DNA of 42,089 nt, from positions 1 through 42,089 of the forward strand of contig JAJYVX010000006.1 of assembly GCA_021791795.1 (NCBI GenBank), given 5' to 3'. Under the pieces are notes generated by a model that worked only from the letters and a program-made list of their open reading frames with translations, searched no databases and was not told the origin of the DNA. Of the stretch, positions 1 to 8,619 are shown piece by piece. The stretch comes from Actinomycetes bacterium. Lineage in GTDB: Bacteria; Actinomycetota; Acidimicrobiia; Acidimicrobiales; Bog-793. A program made the translations under genes and the position numbers. Each line of letters begins with the position of its first letter. Within the stretch, counting starts at the first letter, position 1.

Positions 1-2
1 CC

Positions 3-383
3 GGTGAGTACGGTTGGGTACCCGTCGACCGCCACAGCCTGCGCCACGTCACCTACCCGGAGGTCTTCGCCCTCGGCGACGTGTGCGACGCCCCCACCTC
101 CAAGACCGGCGCGGCCATCCGCCGCCAGGCTCCGGTGGTTTCTCGAAACGTCCTCGCCGTGCTCTCAGGGCGCGAGCCGGTGGCTCGCTACGACGGCTAC
201 GCGGCGTGCCCGTTCACCACCGCTCGAGGCAAGATGGTCCTCGCCGAGTTCGACTACAGCCTCTCTCCGCACCCGACGCTGCCGTTCATCGACACGGAGC
301 GCGAGCGCTACGACATGTGGCTGCTCAAGCGCTTCGGATTGCCGGCGTTCTACTGGAACGTCATGTTGCGCGGTCTCGGTTGA
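3..383 (+). CDS. Sulfide:quinone oxidoreductase-like FAD/NAD(P) oxidoreductase, C-terminal part (5' end outside window)
   Basis: Frame 3 reads GEYGWVPVDRHSLRHVTYPEVFALGDVCDAPTSKTGAAIRRQAPVVSRNVLAVL...; the ALGD motif and C-terminal region are typical of SQR-like flavoproteins. Open at window edge. Confidence 0.75.
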   Translation, partial: GEYGWVPVDRHSLRHVTYPEVFALGDVCDAPTSKTGAAIRRQAPVVSRNVLAVLSGREPVARYDGYAACPFTTARGKMVLAEFDYSLSPHPTLPFIDTERERYDMWLLKRFGLPAFYWNVMLRGLG

Positions 384-616
384 ACCGTTGCCGGTTTGCT
401 CCCCCGATGGACGTGCCGGGTGCGATTCCTGCACCCGAACCCGCCCTGCTCGCAGGTCACGTCCGTCTCAGGCTGACTCCCGGTCCGCAAAAGACGCGGG
501 GCTTGGTGTTGACGGCCTGAGGCACTCAGCCTCAGACGGCGACGAAGAGGAGCAGATCTACCGGAGCGATCGCTCCAACTCCCTTTCCGTACATCGAGCG
601 AGGGATATCGCGTCGG

Positions 617-2342
617 TCAGGGACGTGTCTGCCCGGTGAGGGTGTAGGCAGCGGCCGGGACCCCCGGCAGGCTGAGGACCTGCAGCTGGAGGCGGTGAGC
701 TGTGGCTCAGACACCTTGAGGGTGCGTCCGGTGCCGTCGTGAAGCGCGTGGCGTGAGACACCGGCGAAGATCTCGAGGACCCGCTCCGCACTCGGCGCCG
801 GGCAGTCGCGTAGCTCCGGGTAGAGCGGTATCGAGGAAGTGTTGGCTGCCTTCATCGCGCAGCGGATCTCCCGCTCGATGAGCGCCTGGACGAGCAGCGC
901 GAAGAACTGGCAGCACAGCAGTCCCTCGATGCGCACAGGGTCCTTCAGGTACACCGGGGCAACTGCCTGGTGGCTCTTCAGCTGTTCGTGGCGGCGTTCG
1001 AGGTTCGGTTGGTACTTGTAGGCGACGAGGACCGCCGCTGGCGTCATCGCCCTGTCGTTGGTGATGAGCAGGAACGTGCCGTCCAAGCGGGCATCGTCGG
1101 CGACGATCTCGGTGCGCACCGCAAAGGACAGTTCGAAGCGGGTGGTCGTGGTCTTGTAGTAGCGGGTGTTGGCTCCGGGCCGTCCCCGGCGCTCCTGGCG
1201 GAAGTCGTCGTCTTTGACCTCGGCGACGTGCACCGCGAAGAACCGGGCGGCGCCGGCCTCGCCCAACGCGTCCGCGGCCGCCTTCTCCACGGCGGGGACG
1301 CTCTTCATCCGGCAACGGGGCCCGGCGAGCTTGGCGGACAGCCTCGAGGGCCGCCTGGCCGGCCTCGATCCGTGACTGGCGACTGGCGGCGTCCCGGCCT
1401 CTTTCGTGCTCGAGTGCGCCCAGATGACGCGAAAGCCGCCTTCTGAAGGAAGCGGCGACTCGAAGGTCTGCCAGATCTCCGCGGGATCCCCGATGCGCCT
1501 GTCGGGGCGGCGCATGGCCTCGGTCCACTGCGGGGCATGGGTCTTCACCCAGTCGGCGAACCAGGTGACCTCCTTGCGCCCCACAGGCAGCACGGTCACG
1601 AAGCGCCCGCCGTTGCGGTCGATGTGGCCCATCGCCCCGGCGGAGGCGAGCTTGCAATCGGCGACGTACAAGAAGTTGGCCCTGCCGACGAGGCGGCGCA
1701 GCTCGTTCCAGGTGGGCACGTGGGTCACGTCGTCTGCGGTGTTGCCCGATGCCACCCGGTAGGCGATCGGCACTGCCCCGTCGGCTGACACGGTCAAGAT
1801 CCACACCAGCTGGCGAAGATCTGGGCGGAAGTCCTTGTTGTGACCGAAGGTCGGCTTCGCGACCGCCTTGCCGGCCCGGGTGCCGCCACCTCCTGGATAG
1901 TCGCTGCCGGTCAAGGTGATCGACGTCGAGTCGTTGTGCAGCTGGGTGAGCTCGACATCGAAGGCCCGCAGTGCACTACGACGCCGGTGAGCAGGCTCGC
2001 CCGATCGGCGTCGAAGAGACGGGCGAGCATCCGGCCGACCCGGTCGTCGTTCAGCGCAGAGACATCCTCGGGCTCGAGCCCGAGCAGTTCCGGCTCGTAG
2101 GTGGCGGCCCACTCGCCCATCGCGTAGACCGGGCCGTGGCGCACGCAGAGGTTGCGCACCACGACACCGAGCACCTTGGCTGGAGCGAGGCGCAGCCTCG
2201 CGTCGTCGTGGGGCACGGCCTCTTCGAGGGCGGCGTCGAGCTCCAAGCGAGCGATGAGGTGGTTCACGATCGGCATGGCGCCGACGAGGCGGCTTTGGAG
2301 CCGGAGGTCCGCCAGGTCGGGCGGAGGGCTTGACTCGGCCAT
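617..2342 (-). pseudogene. IS1634-type (IS4 superfamily) transposase, disrupted by several frameshifts
   Basis: N-terminus MAESSPPPDLADLRLQSRLVGAMPIVNHLI... is in one frame (1911..2342). The core FDVELTQLHNDSTSITLTGS...KPTFGHNKDFRPDLRQLVWILTVSADGAVPIAYRVASGNTADD is in another. The apparent true C-terminus LQVLSLPGVPAAAYTLTGQTRP* is in a third. Confidence 0.8.
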
Positions 2343-2700
2343 GCCGGACGCCTATATACGTCCGGTTCATGGAGGGTGGATGGTGACCCGCGGGCAACTC
2401 GAACCGAGCCCGGCCGAGCGCCGTGCTCAAGAGCAGATCGCGCGTCGCCTCGCTGAGATCGGGTTAGTCCTGCCTGGCAGCGTCAGCTCACGCAGGAGCC
2501 GCTGTGGCAACCCCGGCTGCATCTGCCACGTCGACGAGACACGCCAGCACGGGCCTTATCTCACCTGGACCCGCAAGTTCGAGAACAAGACCCTGACCCG
2601 GGCGCTGAGTGCCGAACAGATCGAGCGCTACCAACCCTGGTTCGACGAGCACCGACGCCTACGGCAGCTCACGAAGGACCTCGAGGTCACCCCAGAGAGC
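617..2700. mobile_element. Degenerate IS1634-type insertion sequence remnant with DUF6788-like accessory ORF
   Basis: Transposase remnant plus divergent DUF6788-like ORF, a neighbourhood often seen with IS1634-type transposases. Terminal inverted repeats not identified; boundaries approximate. Confidence 0.5.
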
Positions 2701-2715
2701 GCTCAAGCAGGCTGA
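2380..2715 (+). CDS. DUF6788-like small protein, probably altered at the C-terminus
   Basis: MVTRGQLEPSPAERRAQEQIARRLAEIGLVLPGSVSSRRSRCGNPGCICHVDETRQHGPYLTWTRKFENKTLTRALSAEQIERYQPWFDEHRRLRQL...; Cys-rich CGxPGCxCH plus HGPY signature. Confidence 0.65.
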   Translation: MVTRGQLEPSPAERRAQEQIARRLAEIGLVLPGSVSSRRSRCGNPGCICHVDETRQHGPYLTWTRKFENKTLTRALSAEQIERYQPWFDEHRRLRQLTKDLEVTPESAQAG

Positions 2716-3204
2716 GGCGCCGTGGAAGTGACCGTGCAGCTGGGGGTCCGGGCTGAGTGCCGACCGCGTGACGCCCACCAACTCGTCGGCCCAAGCCGAC
2801 GCGAGGTCCTTCGATCCGCAAAGCTCGCCCCAGTAATCCGCCAACACCTCGATGTAGGGCATCTCGTCAGCTTCGTGCGCTGCCCAGAGTCGGTCGAGCC
2901 ATTTCCTGCGCGTGCTCGGGTCGGCTGGAGCTCTCGCGATGATCGGCACGAGCTCCTCGACGGCGTGGCTGACGGCCGTCCCGATGGCTCCGGAGGAACT
3001 GTCGACGTGCTCGAGCGCCGGCGACACACGCTCGAGGAACAGCACGGCACCCTCGGCACCGAGCACCGGGTCGCGCCGGGTGATGCTCTTGATCTCCGTC
3101 ACCGCCTGGCGCACCCGCTGGACAGCGGGCTGCGACCGCCAGCCGAAAGCATGGCGACGAAAGCGGGCCCGGAACTCGAAGCGGTGGGTGTCTGCTGCGC
3201 TCAT
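2659..3204 (-). pseudogene. Conserved protein of unknown function, apparently 3'-truncated at about 2697
   Basis: MSAADTHRFEFRARFRRHAFGWRSQPAVQRVRQAVTEIKSITRRDPVLGAEGAVLFLERVSPALEHVDSSSGAIGTAVSHAVEELVPIIARAPADPSTRRKWLDRLWAAHEADEMPYIEVLADYWGELCGSKDLASAWAD... resembles the N-terminal part of a longer conserved family. The last ~12 aa are antisense to the DUF6788-like ORF. Confidence 0.6.
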
Positions 3205-3351
3205 GCGTGCGAACCGGAGAGAGCCTCAGCATTTGCAGCAGAGTGTGATCCGATGGCATCAAGAGAGCCCGTCGGTGAACAAGGCTCCGCCCCGACCAAG
3301 GGCAACCGCGCGACCTGGCATCGGGGCGCACGCGAAGGACAGACTGGTGGC

Positions 3352-3441
3352 GTGAACGACGTTCTTCTCGAATTGCTCCGACACAAGACGTGGGCCAGGC
3401 GGATCGAGGGAGACGGCGCCGGCGGCGAGCAACCCGCCTGA
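3352..3441 (+). pseudogene. Possible DinB-family N-terminal stub
   Basis: GTG start, VNDVLLELLRHKTWARRIEGDG...; the first ~15 aa resemble DinB N-termini, then the reading is lost. Confidence 0.3.
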
Positions 3442-3626
3442 GGGACCGCGCCGCGGCCGACACCGTGAGCCGGTGGGACAGTTCCGCTGCGGGTCCGAGT
3501 GCGCCGAATGGCGATTAGTCTGGGACACGACGTCGCTCCGACGCCACCGCTTTCGCGGCGACCGATGAGTTCCGCTCGCGCAGGCCGTCTCCACCATGAG
3601 GAGCTTCCGACTGACAAGGACGAGCG

Positions 3627-4406
3627 ATGACGAAACGAGAGTCCGCCCCGATCGGGGCACCGTGTTGGGTCGACTTGTGGACGTCCGACGTCGAGGGCAG
3701 CCGCCGGTTCTACGCCGAATTGTTCGGCTGGGAAGCAGAGCCGCCGAGCCCAGGGCACGGCAACTACTTCATGTTCACCAGGGAAGGCGTACCGATCGCC
3801 GGTGGGATGGGCGACATGGGCGAGATGCGCGCAGACGACACCTGGAAGCCGTACCTCGCCACGGACGACGTCGAGGCGACGCTGAAGGTCGCAACCGAAG
3901 AGGGCGCAACGGTGATGGCGCCAGCAATGGTGGTCGACGACCTTGGTGTCCAGGCGGTGATCACCGACCCGCAGGGGCTCGTCGTCGGTGTCTGGCAACC
4001 CGGCGGCTTCCCCGGTTTCACCGTGATCAACGAGCACGGCGCGCCGCTCTTCTTCGCCTTTGACACCGACGACTACCGCGGCGCGGTCGACTTCTACCGG
4101 CAGGCGTTCGGCTGGGACCCGCTCGAGGAGGCGACGGAGGACGGCCACCACTACGCCGGATACATGGACCCCGAGACTGACCGACCCCTCGCCGGCATCG
4201 GCGACGAGGTCGAGAACCTGGAGCAAGGCGAGAGGCCGGCCTGGTGGGTCTTCTGGCAGAGCGACGACGTCGACGCTTCCATCGAAACGGTGCTCGCCCT
4301 CGGCGGGACGGTGCTCGCAGCCGTGAGGGACGGTGGGCTCGGCCGGGCCGCTCGCGTGGCCGACCCCGCCGGCGCGCGCTTCTGGTTGTGCCAGCCGAAG
4401 CGCTAG
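3627..4406 (+). CDS. VOC family protein (two glyoxalase/bleomycin-resistance-like domains)
   Basis: MTKRESAPIGAPCWVDLWTSDVEGSRRFYAELFGWEAEPP... and a second module GAPLFFAFDTDDYRGAVDFYRQAFGWDPL... Confidence 0.9.
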   Translation: MTKRESAPIGAPCWVDLWTSDVEGSRRFYAELFGWEAEPPSPGHGNYFMFTREGVPIAGGMGDMGEMRADDTWKPYLATDDVEATLKVATEEGATVMAPAMVVDDLGVQAVITDPQGLVVGVWQPGGFPGFTVINEHGAPLFFAFDTDDYRGAVDFYRQAFGWDPLEEATEDGHHYAGYMDPETDRPLAGIGDEVENLEQGERPAWWVFWQSDDVDASIETVLALGGTVLAAVRDGGLGRAARVADPAGARFWLCQPKR

Positions 4407-4841
4407 CGGGATGGGGCTCATCGCGATCGGAGCTTGGCAGCGCGCCCTTTCCGCCGACCCGTGGACTGGCTCGCCCATCCTGTTGCCTCACGTCAAGACC
4501 TCCGGGAAGGCTGAGTCGTTGCCTCACCGAAGATCTCCGGATGGTTCGAGGAGTTGAACCCTCGGTTTACCCGTGGCTTGACCGGCGCTGGCGCCTTGGA
4601 GAGGCGATCCGCTCGAGGTGAGTGGCGAGCTCGGCAATGGCTCGGGACAGCTCGCCTGGGCGGACGGCGTCCATGTCTTGGTGAGTGCCCACCGCTCCTC
4701 GGCGTCGAGGAGATCTGAACCAGAGCAAGGGATCGACGACGACATCAGCGAGCATCCCCCACTCGCGACGACCACCGCACCAACCTTCGGAGAACCGACG
4801 AAACCGAGGGCAGTCGCCACTGCCGGGAGCGCCGATCCTGG

Positions 4842-5050
4842 ATGGCAGTCCTGGTCGGACCGGCAGCTCTCGGTGCGTTCCCCGGCGACAACCTCTCCTA
4901 CCTGGTCGGTCGCCGCCTCGGTCCGCTGACCACGCGCCGCTTCTTCTCCACCGAGAAGGGTGTGAACCGGCGGCGCCTGGACAGAACGTGCCCTCCGGGT
5001 CTACGGGCTCGTCTCATCCTCGCGTGTCGGGTCATCCTCGGCGAGCGGTG
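4842..5050 (+). pseudogene. DedA-family membrane protein remnant
   Basis: AALGAFPGDNLSYLVGRRLGPLTTRRFFSTEKG...RARLILACRVILGERW resembles the internal DedA block GDNxSYLxGRR...RRFF...GxRLIxxxRFIPG, but flanks are missing and the frame is disturbed. Confidence 0.5.
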
Positions 5051-5233
5051 GAGGGCCGACGAAGATGAAAGGCGGCGTGACAGCGTCCGTGTTCCACCTA
5101 CCCGCCACGACGTGCAATCGTGTCCCGATATGGCAACGGAACCCGACCACCGAGACCGGAAGCCGGCCGGGCGGGCCGTGCTGACGCTGACCGAGCCGGG
5201 CGTGCGGAAGCCGGCCGGGCGCCGGCGCGGCCG

Positions 5234-6283
5234 ATGACCGCCGGATCGGTCGACTCCGTGCTCGGACCGGTTCCGGGCGAAGAGCTCGGACCGACCCTCG
5301 TGCACGAGCACCTGCTCGTCGACACGCGGACCACCGAGCACAAGGAGGCCAGTCATCGCGCGACGCCGCTCGGTCCGCACAACTACTACCTCTCGCGACG
5401 CCGCGACGACCATCCCCACGCCCTCGTCCTCGACTCGGTGAGCGAAGCCGTGGACGAGCTGCGGCACTTCCGCGATCTCGGTGGCCGCACTCTCGTCGAG
5501 GTCACCCCCCGCTGCCTCGCACGCAACCCGGCCGGGCTCGTCGCCATCGCGCGGGAGAGTGGTGTGAACGTCGTCATGGGCGGGGGCTTCTACGACCACC
5601 ACTACCACCAAGACGTCGTCCACCGCGCGTCCGTCGACGCGCTGGCCGAGCTCCTGGTGCACGACTGCACCGAGGGCGTCGACATCGGTGAGAGAAAGAC
5701 CGTCCGCTCGGGCGTGATCGGGGAGATCGGCCTCAGCTGGCCGGTGCTCGACTGCGAACGCAAGGCCCTCGTGGCTGCCTCCATGGCACAGGCGGCAACA
5801 GGCAAGGCGCTCGTGATCCATCCCGGACGGAACCCTGAGGGGCCTCGCTTCGCCCTCGACGAGGCAGAGCGCGCCGGTGCCGATCCCTCGCGGGTGGTCC
5901 TTTCTCACATCGACCGCACACTGGACGAGGCGGCGCCGATCGTGGAGCTGGCGCGGCGCGGCGCCTTCGTCTCGTTCGACCTGTTCGGAAACGAGTCGAG
6001 CTTCTACCCGTACTCGGACTTCCACATGCCGAACGACGGGGCACGCCTTCTTTTGATCCGGTCCGTGGCCGACCTGGGGGAGCTCGACCAGGTGGTCGTA
6101 TCTCAGGACATCTACCGCAAGACACATCTCCTCCGCTATGGCGGCGAGGGTTACGGTCACATACTCCGCGACGTAGTGCCGGTGATGGACAGGTTCGGGC
6201 TGGACGCCGGGATGCAACGGAGTCTGCTGACGGACAACCCCGCTCGTGCCCTCACAGGTCAGCCGGCGGCCACGCCGAAGTAG
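5234..6283 (+). CDS. Phosphotriesterase-family metal-dependent hydrolase
   Basis: MTAGSVDSVLGPVPGEELGPTLVHEHLLVDTR...; HxH motif (VHEH), GVIGEIGLSWPVLDCERKAL (Glu at the usual carboxy-Lys position), VIHPG and VLSHIDRT motifs. Confidence 0.85.
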   Translation: MTAGSVDSVLGPVPGEELGPTLVHEHLLVDTRTTEHKEASHRATPLGPHNYYLSRRRDDHPHALVLDSVSEAVDELRHFRDLGGRTLVEVTPRCLARNPAGLVAIARESGVNVVMGGGFYDHHYHQDVVHRASVDALAELLVHDCTEGVDIGERKTVRSGVIGEIGLSWPVLDCERKALVAASMAQAATGKALVIHPGRNPEGPRFALDEAERAGADPSRVVLSHIDRTLDEAAPIVELARRGAFVSFDLFGNESSFYPYSDFHMPNDGARLLLIRSVADLGELDQVVVSQDIYRKTHLLRYGGEGYGHILRDVVPVMDRFGLDAGMQRSLLTDNPARALTGQPAATPK

Positions 6284-7095
6284 GCGCGGCACTCCTGCGG
6301 TCCGGCCGGCCGCCGTCCTACCAGCTCGCACAGAACGACTGCCTGCTCGACGCGCTCGGCGTTCGAACCGGCGAGCACGCCGCGGCGCAGGTCGACGTCG
6401 TCCTCGAAGCCCACTCGGATCCCCGGCGCTCCGAGTGAGAGGGCGGCCATAAGCATCCGGGTCTGGTGGCGGCCCACCGCCGTGACGGTGAAGGGCGATC
6501 CTGCCGGTACGTGAGCCGCCATCGCGCTGAGCGCCGCCGTGGTCGGAGGCGCTCCGCCCACCACCCCGAAGACGAGGTTGAAGGGGGTGCTTGTGGGCAG
6601 CTCACCACGGGCGATCAGCTCGGCTGCGGCCACGACATGGCCGAGCTCGAACGCCTCGACCTCGAGCGGCTTGCCGAAGCCCCGCGCCACCTCGATCACC
6701 CTTGCGGTCTCGGCGCCGCTCGTGACGAAGGGGACGGCGCCGAAGTTCAAGGAGCCGGTCTCGACGCCGACGGCGTCCGGATCGGCATAGGCCCCCGCCA
6801 GGCGTTCCTCGAAGGTCATGCCGCTGCCTCCGCCCGTCGACACGCAGCAGAGCATCTCGGAGGCTCCGTGGACGCCCGCGATGACACCCTCGAACAGCCC
6901 TCGTTCCGCGCTCGGGCGACCGTCGACGTCGCGCACGTGCACGTGCACGACGCCCGCCCCGGCCGATCCCGCCCGCACCGCCTCGGCGACGATCTCCTCG
7001 ACCGTGTAGGGCACGTTCGGGTTGTCCTTCTTCGTCGGCTCGCTCCCCGTCGGCGCGACGGTGACCACCACCGCATCTCCTGTGACACTTCCCAT
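6259..7095 (-). CDS. kce: 3-keto-5-aminohexanoate cleavage protein (BKACE/DUF849 family)
   Basis: MGSVTGDAVVVTVAPTGSEPTKKDNPNVPYTVEEIVAEAVRAGSAGAGVVHVHVRDVDGRPSAERGLFEGVIAGV...; adjacent to a kdd-like gene. Confidence 0.85.
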   Translation of the reverse strand: MGSVTGDAVVVTVAPTGSEPTKKDNPNVPYTVEEIVAEAVRAGSAGAGVVHVHVRDVDGRPSAERGLFEGVIAGVHGASEMLCCVSTGGGSGMTFEERLAGAYADPDAVGVETGSLNFGAVPFVTSGAETARVIEVARGFGKPLEVEAFELGHVVAAAELIARGELPTSTPFNLVFGVVGGAPPTTAALSAMAAHVPAGSPFTVTAVGRHQTRMLMAALSLGAPGIRVGFEDDVDLRRGVLAGSNAERVEQAVVLCELVGRRPAGPQECRAYFGVAAG

Positions 7096-7157
7096 GCCCA
7101 CAGCCTGCTTGCTCCCCGCCGGCGGCGCCACTACCGTGCGGCGGACCCGGAGGACCT

Positions 7158-8219
7158 GTGCAGGCGAGACATCCGCATCCGTTGGGCGCCGATCCTGCGG
7201 TGCTCGGCAGCTGGCGAGCGCTCGCGCCACCGGGGACGATGTTGCACATCGCCGACCGGGTCGACGCCGACTCGGCGGCAAACGAGCACGAGGCCGAGAT
7301 CGAGGTCGAGCTGCTCAACATCGACGCTGCGAGCTACCGCCAGATCCGCGAGGGCTGCGGGGGTGAAGCGGTGGCGATGGCATCCGCGATCAGAGAGGTC
7401 GTGACGCGGCGGGGGAAGATGCAGAACCCCACGACCGGCTCGGGCGGAGTCCTCATGGGGCGCCTCTTGAGTGTCGGGTCGGCTCGGCCCGAGCAGGGAG
7501 AGGACGCTCCGATCGGCGGCCGGGTCATCCCGCTTGCCTCGCTCATCTCCACGCCGCTCCGGCTCGACTCCGTCGGGCCACTCGACCCTGCCGACCCGCA
7601 GCTTCCCGCGAGCGGCCGCGCCATCGTCACCGGTCGGATGTCCTGGGCAGTGGTCCCCGACGACCTTCCTTTGTCGGCCGTCGTGACGGCGATCGACGTC
7701 TATCCGGCGGCCTCGCACACGAGGGCGCTCGCTCGCGATGGCGCCCACGTCGTCGTGCTCGGCTCTGGCCACTCCGGGCTTGCCGCCGTCGCGGCTGCCC
7801 GGGAGGGAGTCGGCCCGGCCGGCACCGTGACCGTGGTCGATCTGAGCGAAACGGCGCTCGAGCGCGCCAACCTCGTCGACCCCCGGGCGACCACCGTCGT
7901 AGGAGATGCCACGCAGCCCGTAGCAGTGGCGCAGAGTCTTGCTGCGCTCGGACTCCCGCCGTCCGACCTCACCCTTCTCTGCACGACGATCCAAGGTTGC
8001 GAGGGGGCGGCGATCCTCCTCACCTCGGACGAAGGGACGATCCTCTTCTTCTCGACAGCCACGTCGTTCGCGGCTGCAGGACTCGGCGCCGACTCGGTCA
8101 GCTCGCTGGCGTCGCTCTCGATCCCGAACGGCTACACGCCGGATCGGGGACGCTACCTTCTCGACCTCTTGCGGCGCACGCCTCCGCTTCTCGACTCCTT
8201 CACGCGGCACAGTCGCTGA
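7158..8219 (+). CDS. kdd: L-erythro-3,5-diaminohexanoate dehydrogenase
   Basis: GTG start; ...VELLNIDAASYRQIREGCGGEAVAMASAIREVVTRRGKMQNPTTGSGGVLMGRL... is the diagnostic KDD block (xxRGKMQNPxTGSGGxLxG); Rossmann motif VLGSGHSG. Confidence 0.85.
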   Translation: MQARHPHPLGADPAVLGSWRALAPPGTMLHIADRVDADSAANEHEAEIEVELLNIDAASYRQIREGCGGEAVAMASAIREVVTRRGKMQNPTTGSGGVLMGRLLSVGSARPEQGEDAPIGGRVIPLASLISTPLRLDSVGPLDPADPQLPASGRAIVTGRMSWAVVPDDLPLSAVVTAIDVYPAASHTRALARDGAHVVVLGSGHSGLAAVAAAREGVGPAGTVTVVDLSETALERANLVDPRATTVVGDATQPVAVAQSLAALGLPPSDLTLLCTTIQGCEGAAILLTSDEGTILFFSTATSFAAAGLGADSVSSLASLSIPNGYTPDRGRYLLDLLRRTPPLLDSFTRHSR

Positions 8220-8220
8220 C

Positions 8221-8596
8221 GTCCTCGGGGTCGGGCAGCCATGAGCCTCGTCGGCGGGGACGTCGATCGCAGGCACTCCCGGATCGAGCGAACGTAGCGG
8301 TTCACCTCGTCCTCGCCCAGCACGGCCATCTCGCTCGCGATGACTTTCGCCACTCGTGCTCCCGAGCAGACGCGAACACCTTTCACCGTGGCCACGCCTG
8401 ACCAGTGCTTGGTCTCCACGACGAAGGCCCCGCTCGGGCTGTTCGCGCGGCGCGCATCCATCCCCTTGAGATGGCGACTGATTGATACTTGTACGCCTTC
8501 AAGGAACACGTCGGTTCGGCCTCGCAGCAACTTTCCAGGACTCGGGCCGGTGACGCCGGTCGGCCCGCGACGAAGCGCAAGAAAGCCGCTCCGCAA
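8221..8596 (-). pseudogene. NERD-domain protein remnant
   Basis: ...SPSGAFVVETKHWSGVATVKGVRV... matches the NERD core (GPSGVFVVETKxWSG); flanking sequence is not recognisable. Confidence 0.4.
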
Positions 8597-8619
8597 AAGG
8601 TATCCTTGTCATCCGGGAG

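Noticed and set aside
517-535. CTGAGGC-ACTCA-GCCTCAG hairpin after the SQR-like gene
   Set aside because: Possible terminator stem, but ~134 bp past the stop with no T-tract; too weak to call.
3201-4478. 425-aa minus-strand ORF covering the VOC gene
   Set aside because: Overlaps the well-supported plus-strand VOC protein and shows no family signature.
4540-4600. tRNA-like T-arm (minus strand ccgagggttcaactcctcg)
   Set aside because: No matching acceptor, D or anticodon arms and wrong spacing to a CCA; probably chance, or at best a tRNA scrap.
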